In this document: positions 48,785 to 57,650 of the stretch, in pieces
Layout of the letters: each line of letters opens with the position of its first letter
Numbering within the stretch: position 1 is the first letter of the stretch
Source: Austwickia sp.
GTDB lineage: Bacteria > Actinomycetota > Actinomycetes > Actinomycetales > Dermatophilaceae
DNA: 64,000 nucleotides
Assembly (NCBI GenBank): GCA_016699675.1
Contig: CP064985.1
Location: forward strand, 3,968,001-4,032,000
Direction: 5' to 3'
Position numbers and translations under genes: made by a program
The notes under the pieces: generated by a model
Told to the model about the DNA's origin: nothing
What the model saw: only the letters and a program-made list of their open reading frames with translations
The model's database searches: none

Positions 48785-49594
48785 TCAGAGGGTGGGGTCC
48801 TCGCCCCGGGAGAGGGCATCCCAGTCATCGTCGGCCCGCCGGCTCGCGGCTTCCGACACGTGCGACGCCTCGGTCCGCCCCGCTCCCGACGTAGCGTTTC
48901 GCGGCCGACCCGACGTACCGGGCTGCCGCGGCTCCGCTGCTCCCGGCCCATCCGCCACGCCCGCGGCGTCGCCGGGAGGTCCCGGAACGCCAGACGCGGC
49001 GGACGCGATCCCGGCGCCGGCGCTACCCGCGGGATCGACGGGCGCGTCGTACCGCCGCGACCCCCGCCCCCAGCGCGACCCGAAGGCCAACGCCAACCCG
49101 GCGCCGAGCAGCACCACCAGGGCCGCGAGATCGCCGATCCAGGCAAGGGACGACACGGTGACGTCGTGGACGGGCAGCCCCGGGGGCACCGTCGACCGGG
49201 ACAGCCCGGCCGCCGCGTCGCCGAGCCCCGCCCGCCAGGCGACCTCCGCCCCCAGCCCCGCCGCGCCGAGGAGCACCGCCACGACCACCCGCAGCCGCGG
49301 CCCGGCGAACGCGAGCGTCGCCGCCGCTGCGGCGGCGACGAGGAGCAGCGCGGGGTACGCCGGGGCCAGGCCGGACCCCGTGGCGCTCAACCGGGCCCCG
49401 GTCGTGACGCCGCCGGCACCCGCCTGGCCGGTCGCCAGCGGCCGGGCCGCCACGATGAGGCCGAGGCCCGCGCCGGCGAGCGCCACCAGCACGGCGGTCG
49501 CCCGGCGCGTCAGCACCCCGGCCCGGACTGGCGCGGCACCGCCGGAACGCACCGGGTCGCCGCTCGCGCGCGGCGCCGGGCCGGCACCGCTCAT
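48785..49594 (-). CDS. Tryptophan biosynthesis-associated membrane protein (TIGR02234 type)
   Basis: A 269-residue protein with four hydrophobic segments: RATAVLVALAGAGLGLIVAA, YPALLLVAAAAAATLAFAGP, VVVAVLLGAAGLGAEVAW and SLAWIGDLAALVVLLGAGLA. A long disordered Gly/Pro/Asp-rich C-terminus follows. It overlaps the trpE stop by 4 nt. Proteins of this type are found almost only beside trp genes of actinobacteria, and their role is unknown. The 248 bases between it and the HGxxPAAW gene show no further gene. Confidence 0.85.
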   Translation of the reverse strand: MSGAGPAPRASGDPVRSGGAAPVRAGVLTRRATAVLVALAGAGLGLIVAARPLATGQAGAGGVTTGARLSATGSGLAPAYPALLLVAAAAAATLAFAGPRLRVVVAVLLGAAGLGAEVAWRAGLGDAAAGLSRSTVPPGLPVHDVTVSSLAWIGDLAALVVLLGAGLALAFGSRWGRGSRRYDAPVDPAGSAGAGIASAASGVPGPPGDAAGVADGPGAAEPRQPGTSGRPRNATSGAGRTEASHVSEAASRRADDDWDALSRGEDPTL

Positions 49595-51192
49595 CGGCTC
49601 GCCTCGGGGGGACGCATCGTCGCGGCCCGGGCCACGGCCCGCAGCGCAGCGGCGGCCTTCGACACGCTCTCCAAGTACTCGCTGGCCGGCACCGAGTCGG
49701 CGACGATGCCGCCGCCGGCCTGCACGTACGCCGTCCCGTCGAGGATCACCGCCGTCCGGATCGCGATGGCCGCGTCGAGGTCGCCGTGCACGTCGAGATA
49801 GCCGACGACGCCACCGTAGAGCCCCCGCCGCGTCGGCTCGAGGGCGTCGATGAGCTCCATCGCCCGCGGCTTCGGGGCCCCCGACAGGGTGCCCGCGGGG
49901 AAGGTGGCGGCGAGGACGTCGTACGCGCTGCGGTCGGCCCGCAGGGCCCCCACCACCGTCGACTCCAAATGCATGATGTGGCTGTAGCGGTGCACGCTCA
50001 TCAGGTCCACGACCTCGACGGACCCCGGCTCGCAGACCTTCTGCAGGTCGTTGCGGGACAGGTCGACGAGCATCACGTGCTCGGCGCGCTCCTTGGGGTC
50101 GACCACGAGCTCGGCGGCCAGCGTCTCGTCCTCCTCCGGCGTCGCGCCACGCGGCCGCGACCCGGCGATGGGATGGGTGATGACCCGCCCGGACTCGACC
50201 TTCACGAGCGCCTCGGGGCTGGAGCCCACGACGTCCATCGGCCGGCCGCCGGGGTCGACGAGGCGGAGCAGGTACATATACGGGCTCGGGTTCGTCGTGC
50301 GCAGCACCCGGTAGACGTCGAGGGCGTCGGCGGGGCACGGCGCGCTGAACCGCTGCGCCAGCACGACCTGGAAGACCTCGCCCGCCCGGATCGCTTCCTT
50401 GCCTGTCTCGACCATGGCCTCGAACTGCTCGCGGGTCTGGTTGCTCACCACGCCCGTGCCGTCCGCCGCGGATCCGGCCTCGGCCGCGTCGATGACGGCG
50501 ACGGTCGCCGCGGCCGGCTCGGCCAGGGCGACGGTCATGGCGTCGAGCCGCCGCAGCGCGTCGGCGTGGGCCTCGTCGACGCGCTCGTCGGTGTTGTCGA
50601 AGTTCACCGCGTTCGCGACGAGGTAGATCGAGCCGTCGGCGTGGTCCAGCACGGCCAGGTCGGTGGCCAGCATCATCGCCAGCTCCGGCAGGCCCAGGTC
50701 GTCGACCGCCTCGGCGGGCAGCGGCTCCCACCGGCGTACGGCGTCGTAGCCCACGTACCCCACGAACCCGCCGGTCAGCGGCGGCAGCCCGCGGATCGGC
50801 TCCGTCGCCAGCGCGGCCAGCGCATCCCGCAGCACCTCGACCGGGTCGCCGTCCGTCGGAATGCCGACCGGCACGTCCCCGAGCCAGCAGGCCCGGCCGT
50901 CGCGCTCGGTGAGGACCGCGCGCGAGGCCGCGCCCACGATCGAGTAGCGCGACCACACCCCGCCGTGCTCCGCGGACTCCAGCAGGAAGGTTCCGGGCCG
51001 AGACCCGGCCAGCTTTCGGTACACCCCCAGCGGGGTCTCCGCGTCGGCGAGCAGGCGCCGCACGACGGGGATGAACCGCCGGCCGCGGGCCAGCTCGCGG
51101 AAGTCGTCCAGCGAGGGCCAGGTGGCGCCGTACGCGAGCGTGACCTCCGCACCGGGGGCGCCCCCGATCGTGGCTGCTCCGGTGTCGGTCAT
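49591..51192 (-). CDS. trpE: Anthranilate synthase component I
   Basis: A 533-residue chorismate-using enzyme and first committed step to tryptophan. The feedback (LLES) stretch TFLLESAEHGGVWSRYSIVG lies near residue 70. The chorismate-binding C-terminal half has GEVFQVVLAQRFS, THPIAGSRPRGATPEEDE, HVMLVDLSRNDLQKVCEPGS, HIMHLESTVVGAL, TFPAGTLSGAPKPRAMELID and YVQAGGGIVADSVP. ATG 51192 overlaps the hisI stop. The glutaminase TrpG is not nearby, so component II must be encoded elsewhere. Confidence 0.96.
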   Translation of the reverse strand: MTDTGAATIGGAPGAEVTLAYGATWPSLDDFRELARGRRFIPVVRRLLADAETPLGVYRKLAGSRPGTFLLESAEHGGVWSRYSIVGAASRAVLTERDGRACWLGDVPVGIPTDGDPVEVLRDALAALATEPIRGLPPLTGGFVGYVGYDAVRRWEPLPAEAVDDLGLPELAMMLATDLAVLDHADGSIYLVANAVNFDNTDERVDEAHADALRRLDAMTVALAEPAAATVAVIDAAEAGSAADGTGVVSNQTREQFEAMVETGKEAIRAGEVFQVVLAQRFSAPCPADALDVYRVLRTTNPSPYMYLLRLVDPGGRPMDVVGSSPEALVKVESGRVITHPIAGSRPRGATPEEDETLAAELVVDPKERAEHVMLVDLSRNDLQKVCEPGSVEVVDLMSVHRYSHIMHLESTVVGALRADRSAYDVLAATFPAGTLSGAPKPRAMELIDALEPTRRGLYGGVVGYLDVHGDLDAAIAIRTAVILDGTAYVQAGGGIVADSVPASEYLESVSKAAAALRAVARAATMRPPEASR

Positions 51193-51602
51193 GAGGCGTC
51201 CTCTCCGCCGCGGACGGCCGGCAGCTCGGTGAAGAAGCAGGTCCGGGCCCCGGTGTGGCACGCCGCGCCCACCTGCTCGACGCGCACGAGCAGCGCGTCG
51301 CCGTCGCAGTCGATCGCGACCGACTGCACGTACTGCACGTGCCCCGACGTGTCGCCCTTGAGCCAGTACTCCGAGCGGCTCCGCGACCAGAACGTCACGC
51401 GGCCGGTGCTCAGCGTCCGGCGCAGCGCCTCGTCGTCCATCCACCCGAGCATGAGCACCTCGCCGGTGCGGTGGTCCTGCACGATCGCGGCGACCAGGCC
51501 GTTCGCGTCGCGCTTGAGCCGGTCGGCCACCGTCGGGTCGAGGCCGTCGGCCGCGGCTCGGCCGCTCGGCGGGGTGGAGGAGGGTTGCGTCACGTCGGTC
51601 AT
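51189..51602 (-). CDS. hisI: Phosphoribosyl-AMP cyclohydrolase
   Basis: A 137-residue enzyme of histidine synthesis. Signature parts are MLGWMDDEALRRTLSTGRVT, WSRSRSEYWLKGDTSGHVQ, the metal site AIDCDGDALLVRVEQVGAAC and HTGARTCFF. It is the cyclohydrolase alone, without the HisE part, as usual in actinobacteria. The first gene of a coupled hisI-trpE-Trp-membrane-protein unit. The 98 bases upstream must hold the promoter; no leader peptide rich in Trp codons is seen. Confidence 0.95.
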   Translation of the reverse strand: MTDVTQPSSTPPSGRAAADGLDPTVADRLKRDANGLVAAIVQDHRTGEVLMLGWMDDEALRRTLSTGRVTFWSRSRSEYWLKGDTSGHVQYVQSVAIDCDGDALLVRVEQVGAACHTGARTCFFTELPAVRGGEDAS

Positions 51603-51700
51603 TCTGCCGGTACGTCGAGTGGGGCGGGCACCCGCCGTACGGCGTCCGGCGCGGCCGTCGCGGGTGGTGACCCGGTGGTAGGACTGCCACACTGACGGCC

Positions 51701-52357
51701 ATGACCGGACTCGCCCAGCAGGAACGCGCCGCCTTCTGTGACACCCTCACCCGCGTCGGACCCGATGCCCCCACGCTCTGCGAGGGCTGGGACGCCCGTG
51801 ACCTGGCCGCTCACCTCGTGCTGCGCGAGCGGCGCCCCGACGCGGCCGCCGGCGTGCTCGTTCCCGTCCAGGTGCTGACGGACCACACGCAGCGGGTGCA
51901 GGAGCAGTACGCCGAGCAGCCGTGGGACGCCCTGGTCGACATGGTGCGCGAAGGCCCCAAGGGCTGGTCCCCCATCCGGGTGGGCAGCGTCGACGACGCC
52001 ATCAACCTCGCCGAGTTCTACGTCCACCACGAGGACGTCCTGCGGGCCGAGCCGGGCTGGACCCCGCAGGCGCGCCGCGAGCTGGACCGCGACTTCGCGG
52101 AGGCGCTGTGGGCGCGACTGCGGCAGGTGGGCCAGCTGTTCTTCCGCCGCTCCCCCGTCGGGCTCACCCTCGATGCGGGCGGCGTCGGCGGCCGCAAGCA
52201 GGTGAAGGGGGAGACCCGCGAAGGGGCCGTCACCCTGTGCGGAGACCCGGGCGAGATCCTGCTATTCGCCTTCGGGCGCGGCTCGGTGGCGCAGGTCCGC
52301 ATCGAGGGCGAGCCGGACGCCGTCGCCAAGTTCCGCGAGACCCGCTTCGGTCTCTGA
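51701..52357 (+). CDS. TIGR03085 family metal-binding protein (DinB/MDMPI-like)
   Basis: A 218-residue protein of the mycothiol-dependent maleylpyruvate isomerase-like group. The N-terminal helix bundle has metal-type ligands in LCEGWDARDLAAHLVLRERR and FYVHHEDVLRAEPGW. The C-terminal SCP-like part includes ETREGAVTLCGDPGEILLFA and VRIEGEPDAVAKFRETRFG. The reaction is unknown. Divergent from hisI. ATG 51701. Confidence 0.88.
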   Translation: MTGLAQQERAAFCDTLTRVGPDAPTLCEGWDARDLAAHLVLRERRPDAAAGVLVPVQVLTDHTQRVQEQYAEQPWDALVDMVREGPKGWSPIRVGSVDDAINLAEFYVHHEDVLRAEPGWTPQARRELDRDFAEALWARLRQVGQLFFRRSPVGLTLDAGGVGGRKQVKGETREGAVTLCGDPGEILLFAFGRGSVAQVRIEGEPDAVAKFRETRFGL

Positions 52358-52510
52358 ACCGGCCGCCCTCGCGGCTATCTCAGCTATCCCTCGCGGCGAC
52401 GGCGGCGGCTGCCGCGCCCGGGTGCAGCGGCCGCGATCGCGGCGCTGGTCGCGACGGGTCCGCGGGTGAATCCTGCCGGAGCTGCGCTTTGACACGCCCC
52501 CGCGACGAAT

Positions 52511-52625
52511 GCCACTGTCGGTGGCACCGAAAGGCCGACGGGCGGAGAAGCCGGTGCGATTCCGGCGCTGTCCCGCAACCGTGAGGGTGAGGCGACTCGC
52601 CCGAGCCGGACCACCGCGGTCGGCC
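52511..52625 (+). promoter_or_regulatory. Cobalamin (B12) riboswitch
   Basis: The core reads GCCACTGTCGGTGGCAC, GGCGGAGAAGCCGGTGCGA, TTCCGGCGCTGTCCCGCAAC and CGTGAGGGTGAGGCGACTCG, ending GAGCCGGACCACC. The run CCGGTGCGATTCCGGCGCTG and CCCGCAACCGTGA are the strongest marks of the class. It lies ~95 bases before the first gene of the ECF operon, so B12 should turn that operon off. Boundaries are approximate. The stretch 52358-52510 shows nothing else recognisable. Confidence 0.9.
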
Positions 52626-52717
52626 GCTCGGCTCCCTGGAACAACCCGTCGTGGAGAGCGGGGCCGGAGCCCGGACCTGGATGGACCGTGCCTCGCCCGC
52701 TCGAGGAGGTCATCCCC

Positions 52718-53734
52718 TTGTCGTCACCGCTTCACCCCCGCCAGCTGCGGACCGCCCTGAGGTCGACGGTGGGCGCCGCCGCAGGCCCCACCCTCGGTCT
52801 GCTCGCCGTCGCCACCCTCGCCGCCCCCGGGGCGCTCGCCGTCCCGCTCGCCGCCGAGACCACCACACCCGCCCCGTCGCCCAGCGGCGCGGCCTCGACC
52901 ACCGGGAGCGCCACCGGAACCGCGACGGGCACGTCCGCGGCGGCCGAGGGGTACCGCTTCTGGGGGTACTACCAGCAGGCGAACGGCAAGTGGGACTTCT
53001 CCCAGACCGGTGCCTTCCAGGTGGTCCCTAAGGACGGGACCGTGGACGGCTGGCGCTTCGCCACGGCCGCGGTGCAGGACCCGCGCTTCCCCCGGGCGCT
53101 GCCCTCGTTCGACGCCATCTGCGGCAAGACCGCGGCCGAGGCCGGCAAGAAGCGGGTCGGCGTCGTGATCGACTACGGCCGCAAGGCCGACGCCGGGGCC
53201 GACGTCAACCCGCCGGCGCCGATCGCGCGCTGCGCCAGCGTGATGACCGGCGCGTCGAGCGCCGAGGTGCTCAACGCCGTCGCCGGTCCTCGCGAGGACA
53301 AGGGCATGGTCTGCGCCATCGACAACTGGCCGGGCTCCTCTGGCTGCGGCGACCCCGTCGCCACCATCCCCGCCGACGCGAAGACCGCCGACGACAAGGT
53401 CGACATCTCCGTGAGCGCGCCGCGGGAGCAGCCCAAGACCCAGGACGCCGCCGAGAACCGGCAGGCCGCCGACCAGGGACCCAGCAAGACGCTGCTCACG
53501 GCCATCGCCGTGGTGGTCGTGGCGCTGGCGGCCGCGCTGGCCTGGCTGCTGCGCCGGCGTCGGCGTACCGGCCCGCCCGCCCAGCCCGCGACCCACGGCA
53601 CCGGTGCCGCCGACGCACGCGGCACCGCCGACTCCACCGGGGCGCACTCGGGGGCCACTGCCCCGACATCGCCCGGCGACCGGCACGCCGAGGGTGACCG
53701 TCCGGTCGCCCGGGACGTCGACCCGACCGCCTGA
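52718..53734 (+). CDS. SCO2322-like secreted, membrane-anchored protein of the B12-ECF operon
   Basis: A 338-residue protein with a signal segment (GLLAVATLAAPGALAVPLAA) and a Thr/Ser/Ala-rich linker. The extracytoplasmic domain begins YRFWGYYQQANGKWDFSQTG. It carries paired Cys (DAICGKTAAE, IARCASVMTG, GMVCAIDNWP, SSGCGDPVA). A C-terminal membrane helix (LLTAIAVVVVALAAALAWLL) is followed by RRRRR. TTG 52718 is chosen because GAGGAGG precedes it by 8 bases; GTG 52688 has none. It is first in the operon under the riboswitch. It may capture or pass a corrinoid or cobalt; no direct evidence. Confidence 0.82.
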   Translation: MSSPLHPRQLRTALRSTVGAAAGPTLGLLAVATLAAPGALAVPLAAETTTPAPSPSGAASTTGSATGTATGTSAAAEGYRFWGYYQQANGKWDFSQTGAFQVVPKDGTVDGWRFATAAVQDPRFPRALPSFDAICGKTAAEAGKKRVGVVIDYGRKADAGADVNPPAPIARCASVMTGASSAEVLNAVAGPREDKGMVCAIDNWPGSSGCGDPVATIPADAKTADDKVDISVSAPREQPKTQDAAENRQAADQGPSKTLLTAIAVVVVALAAALAWLLRRRRRTGPPAQPATHGTGAADARGTADSTGAHSGATAPTSPGDRHAEGDRPVARDVDPTA

Positions 53735-53767
53735 CCCACCCGACGACGCCCCGCCGATGGGACCTCG

Positions 53768-55057
53768 GTGACCCCCCGCACAAGCCGCCCCCGCCTGCTG
53801 CATCCCGCGGCCTGGTGGTGCTGGGCGCTGTGCGTGGGGGTCGCCGCGTCCCGGACCACCAACCCCTGGCTCCTCGGCCTGCTCGCCGCCCTGCTGGGGT
53901 GGACCGTGGCGCAGCGCCGGGAGCCCGGCACCGGGCGGATCCTCGCCGCGTTCCTGCTCATGGGCGCCCTGGCCATCGTGCTGCGCGTCGGGGCCACGGC
54001 CCTCGGCGGCGCGCGGCTGGGCGCGCACCTGCTCGTCGAGCTGCCCGTGGTGCCCCTGCCCGCCTGGCTGGGCGGCCTGCGGCTCGGGGGGGCGGTGCAT
54101 CTCGAGCCACTGCTGCGGGCTTTGTACGACGGCGCGCAACTCGCCGTCGTCCTGGGCTCGGTCGGCGCGGCGAACGCGCTGGCCGGGCCGCGTCGCCTGC
54201 TGCGGTACGTGCCCGCGACCCTGTACGACGTGGGCACCGCGCTCGTCGTCGGCCTCACCTACGCACCACGGCTCGTCACGGAGGCGCAGCGCCTGGCGCG
54301 GGCGCGGCGCCTGCGGGGGCACCGGGGCCGAGGGGTCCGGGAGACGGGTCGCCTCGTCGTCCCGGTCGTGTCCGCCGCGCTGGACGGGGCGCTCGGCCTG
54401 GCCGCGTCGATGGAGTGCCGCGGCTACGGCCGTACGGTCACGTCCCGGCAGCGACAGCTGCTGGCGTCGGGCCTGGCCATGCTGGGTCTGGGCGGCGTGG
54501 TCGTCGGCGTCTACGGCCTGCTCGACGGGTTCACGCCGGTGGCGGTCGGCCTGCCCGTGCTCGTGCTGGGGATCCTCGTCGCCGCCGCGACCCTGTGGTT
54601 CGGGGCCGGCCGAGATCCCCGGACGCGCTACCGCAGAGACCCGTTCGCCCGCCCGGAGTGGGTCACGATTGCGTGCGGCGTCACGGTGGCGGTGGCCTTC
54701 GGCGGCTGGGGCGCCCTCGACCCCACCGGCATGCGGCCCCCGACCATGCCGTTGACGGTGCCCGACCTGCCGCTCGTACCAGTCCTCGCCCTGGTCGTGG
54801 TCGCGTTGCCGGGAGCGCTGACCCCGGAGCCGCCGGTCGAGTCCGCTGCGTCGAGCGTCCCCGCGGCCCCGGCCCGGGGTGCCGACGACGGCGACCTCAC
54901 CCCGCACGCGCTGGCCCCGGCCCTCGCGAGGGGCCGCGCCGCCGATCGGGCTCGGGTCGGCGATCAAGATCGCGTCGGCGATCGGGATCGCGCCGGCGAC
55001 CTAAGCCGCCTGCGTCAACCGACCGCCGGAGTGCCCGCCCTGAGGCCCGCGCCGTGA
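53768..55057 (+). CDS. ECF transporter transmembrane (T) component, CbiQ-type
   Basis: A 429-residue membrane protein. The N-terminal ~330 residues hold about six to eight hydrophobic segments. The two coupling motifs of EcfT proteins are visible as ARARRLRGHRGRG and SMECRGYGR, which join the ATPases to the substrate subunit. The C-terminal ~80 residues are extra, with the repeated unit RVGDQDRVGDRDRAGDLSR. GTG 53768 follows the first gene by 33 bp. Its stop overlaps the ATPase start. Confidence 0.9.
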   Translation: MTPRTSRPRLLHPAAWWCWALCVGVAASRTTNPWLLGLLAALLGWTVAQRREPGTGRILAAFLLMGALAIVLRVGATALGGARLGAHLLVELPVVPLPAWLGGLRLGGAVHLEPLLRALYDGAQLAVVLGSVGAANALAGPRRLLRYVPATLYDVGTALVVGLTYAPRLVTEAQRLARARRLRGHRGRGVRETGRLVVPVVSAALDGALGLAASMECRGYGRTVTSRQRQLLASGLAMLGLGGVVVGVYGLLDGFTPVAVGLPVLVLGILVAAATLWFGAGRDPRTRYRRDPFARPEWVTIACGVTVAVAFGGWGALDPTGMRPPTMPLTVPDLPLVPVLALVVVALPGALTPEPPVESAASSVPAAPARGADDGDLTPHALAPALARGRAADRARVGDQDRVGDRDRAGDLSRLRQPTAGVPALRPAP

Positions 55058-56769
55058 TCGACATCCAGGACTTGGAGATCCGGTTCGCGGACGCGTCCGC
55101 TCCGGCGTTGCGCTGCCCGAGGCTGCATGCACCGGAGGGCGAGATGATCCTCGTCTGCGGTCCGACCGGCAGCGGCAAGTCGACGCTGCTGGGTTCGCTG
55201 ATCGGGCTGGTGCCGCACTTCACCGGCGGCAGGCTGCGTGGGCGGGTCCGGGTGGCCGGGCGCGACACCCGCGAGCATCGGCCCCGCGATCTCGCCGGGG
55301 TGGTGGGCTACGTGCACCAGCACCCCGCGACGAGCTTCGTCACCGACCACGTCGAGGACGAGATCGCCTACGGCCTGGAGACCCTCGGGATGGCGCCGAC
55401 CGTCATGCGGCGCCGGGTCGAGGAGACCCTCGACCTCATGGACCTCGCCGACCTGCGGACCCGGCCGCTACGGCGTCTGTCCGGGGGGCAGCAGCAGCGC
55501 GTCGCGATCGCCGCGGTCCTCGCGAGCGGCCCCGAGCTGCTCGTTCTCGACGAGCCCACCTCGGCGCTCGATCCCGTCGCTGCCGAGGAGGTGCTGTCCG
55601 CGCTGCAGCGGCTCGTCTATGACCACGGGCTGACGGTCGTGCTCGCCGAGCACCGGCTGGAGCGCGTCGTCCACCACGCCGACGGGATCGTGCTCGTCGA
55701 GGACGGCCTCGCCAGCGACGTCCTGGAGCCCACCGAGGCGATGGCGACCAGTCGCGTGTTCCCGCCGATCGTGGGCCTGGGACGGTACGCCGGGTGGGCC
55801 CCGCTCCCGCTGTCCGTGCGGGCGGCCCGCCGCGCCGCGCCGCAGCTGCGGGCCGAGCTGGCTGCCCGCACCTTCCCGGCCACCTCGGCCACCCTCACCG
55901 CCACGGCCACGTCGGCCACCGGCGCCGTCGTTTCGACCGCAGCGACCACGACCGCCGCCTCGGCGACTCGACCCGACCAGGACGCCGCCCCGGCGCTCGA
56001 CGTGACCGGCCTCGACGTCGTGCGGGCCGGCCGGCGGGTCGTCGCCGGCGTCGACCTCGCGGTGCGGCCCGGGGAGATCGTGGCCGTGATGGGCCGCAAC
56101 GGGGCCGGCAAGTCGAGCCTGCTGTGGGCCTGTGCCGGCGCCCTCACCGCCGCGAGCGGCCGCATCTCAATACGCGGCCGGTCCGTCGCCGACTACCCGC
56201 GCGCGGATCGGGTGGCCGCGGTGGGCCTGGTCCCACAGGACCCGGCGGACCTGCTCTACGCCGCCAGCGTCGAGGAGGAGTGCCACGACGCGGACGCCGA
56301 CGCAGGGCTGCCGGCGGGGAGCTCCGCCGCGCTGTTGGCCGACCTGGCCGGACCGCTTGACCCCGCCGCCCACCCCCGCGACCTCTCGGAGGGCCAGCGC
56401 CTGGCCCTGGCGCTCGCGGTCGTGCTGCTCAGCTACCCCGCCGTCCTGCTGCTCGACGAGCCCACCCGGGGGCTGGACTACGCGGCGAAGGCGCATCTCG
56501 TCGCCATCCTGCGGCGGCTGACCGGAGACGGCACCGCCGTCGTCATGGCCACCCACGACGTCGAACTGGCCGCGGAGGCCGCCACCCGCGTGGTCCTCCT
56601 CGCGGACGGCGAGGTGGTCGCCGACGACGCGGGCCCGAACGTGCTCGCGACCTCGACGGCGTACGCCCCGCAGATCGCCCGCGTCCTGCACCCCGTGCCG
56701 TGCCTGACCTTGGCCGACGTCCGAGCCCGGCAGGCGCTCCCGGCGCCCGCCCCCGCGGAGACGCCATGA
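55054..56769 (+). CDS. ECF transporter ATPase, two nucleotide-binding domains fused
   Basis: A 571-residue tandem ATPase equivalent to EcfA and EcfA'. Domain 1 has Walker A GPTGSGKST (36-44), signature LSGGQQQR (142-149) and Walker B LLVLDEPTSALD. A ~60-residue Ala/Thr-rich linker (about 255-315) follows. Domain 2 has Walker A GRNGAGKSS (347-355) and Walker B VLLLDEPTRGLD, but its signature is LSEGQR (444-449), with Glu for the conserved Gly. GTG 55054 and the 3' end both overlap neighbours by 4 nt, so T, A and S subunits are coupled. Confidence 0.92.
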   Translation: MIDIQDLEIRFADASAPALRCPRLHAPEGEMILVCGPTGSGKSTLLGSLIGLVPHFTGGRLRGRVRVAGRDTREHRPRDLAGVVGYVHQHPATSFVTDHVEDEIAYGLETLGMAPTVMRRRVEETLDLMDLADLRTRPLRRLSGGQQQRVAIAAVLASGPELLVLDEPTSALDPVAAEEVLSALQRLVYDHGLTVVLAEHRLERVVHHADGIVLVEDGLASDVLEPTEAMATSRVFPPIVGLGRYAGWAPLPLSVRAARRAAPQLRAELAARTFPATSATLTATATSATGAVVSTAATTTAASATRPDQDAAPALDVTGLDVVRAGRRVVAGVDLAVRPGEIVAVMGRNGAGKSSLLWACAGALTAASGRISIRGRSVADYPRADRVAAVGLVPQDPADLLYAASVEEECHDADADAGLPAGSSAALLADLAGPLDPAAHPRDLSEGQRLALALAVVLLSYPAVLLLDEPTRGLDYAAKAHLVAILRRLTGDGTAVVMATHDVELAAEAATRVVLLADGEVVADDAGPNVLATSTAYAPQIARVLHPVPCLTLADVRARQALPAPAPAETP

Positions 56770-57650
56770 GCCCCCGGGCGCGGCGGGCCCGCGACCTGCC
56801 CGGGCATGCCCTGCTCGGGCTGCTGACGCTGATCGGGCTGGCGGCGTTCGGCTGGCCGTTCGTCGTGTCCGCCCCGGTGGGCGCCGGCCACGGCCAGGAC
56901 GCGCCGTGGCTGTTCGCGCTCCTTGTCGGCCTGAGCGGCGCGGTCGTCCTCGCCGAGCAGGGCAGCGCCCGGCTCGACGCCAAGTCGGTGGCGATGATCG
57001 GCGTCATCGCCGCGCTCGGCGGTGGGATGCGCGTGCTGTCCGCCGGCGTGGCCGGGCTCGAGCCGATGTTCTTCGTGGTGGTGCTGGCGGGGCGCGTGCT
57101 CGGGGCCCGGCTGGCCTTCCTCACCGGCGCGCTCTGCCTGCTGACCGGCGCCTTCCTCACCGGGGCGGTCGGGCCGTGGGCGCCGTTCCAGATGGTCGCC
57201 ACCGGCTGGGTGGCCCTCGCCGCCGCGCTGTTGCCCCCGCTGCGCGGCCGGGCCGAGGTGGCGGTCCTCGCGGCGTACGGTCTCATCGCCGGTCTCCTCT
57301 ACGGCCTCGTCATGAACCTGTGGTTCTGGCCGTTCCTCGGGGCCTCGGCTCCGGAGGGCGCCGGCTACGTCCCCGGGGCGCCGCTGTCGGTGAACTTCGG
57401 TCACTACCTCGCGTTCTACCTGGCCACGTCGCTGGGTTGGGACCTGCCGCGCGGCCTGCTCACCGCGGCCTTGACCCTGATCGCCGGCCGCCCCCTGCTG
57501 CGGACGCTGCGCCGGGCGACGCGCCGGGCGGCCTTCGACGCCGCGCCGGCCTTCGAGCCCGCAACTGCCGCTCCCCCGCCCCCCGATCCACGGCGCGACC
57601 CCGCCCGGGTCGCGCCCGCTCCCCGCGCCGACACCGGAGGGCTCCGATGA
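56766..57650 (+). CDS. ECF transporter substrate-specific (S) component, probably corrinoid/cobalt
   Basis: A 294-residue membrane protein with about six hydrophobic segments, matching the size and pattern of ECF S components: SVAMIGVIAALGGGMRVLSA, GLEPMFFVVVLAGRVLGARL and YGLIAGLLYGLVMNLWFWPF. The C-terminal ~45 residues are a Pro/Arg tail. B12-riboswitch control and the cobU gene next to it suggest cobalamin, a precursor or cobalt as substrate; the sequence alone does not decide. ATG 56766 overlaps the ATPase stop, and its own stop overlaps cobU. Confidence 0.88.
   Translation: MSPRARRARDLPGHALLGLLTLIGLAAFGWPFVVSAPVGAGHGQDAPWLFALLVGLSGAVVLAEQGSARLDAKSVAMIGVIAALGGGMRVLSAGVAGLEPMFFVVVLAGRVLGARLAFLTGALCLLTGAFLTGAVGPWAPFQMVATGWVALAAALLPPLRGRAEVAVLAAYGLIAGLLYGLVMNLWFWPFLGASAPEGAGYVPGAPLSVNFGHYLAFYLATSLGWDLPRGLLTAALTLIAGRPLLRTLRRATRRAAFDAAPAFEPATAAPPPPDPRRDPARVAPAPRADTGGLR

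Noticed and set aside
51603..51700. Tryptophan attenuator or T-box before hisI-trpE
   Set aside because: No leader peptide with Trp codons, no T-box sequence and no alternative hairpins could be made out in the 98 bases.
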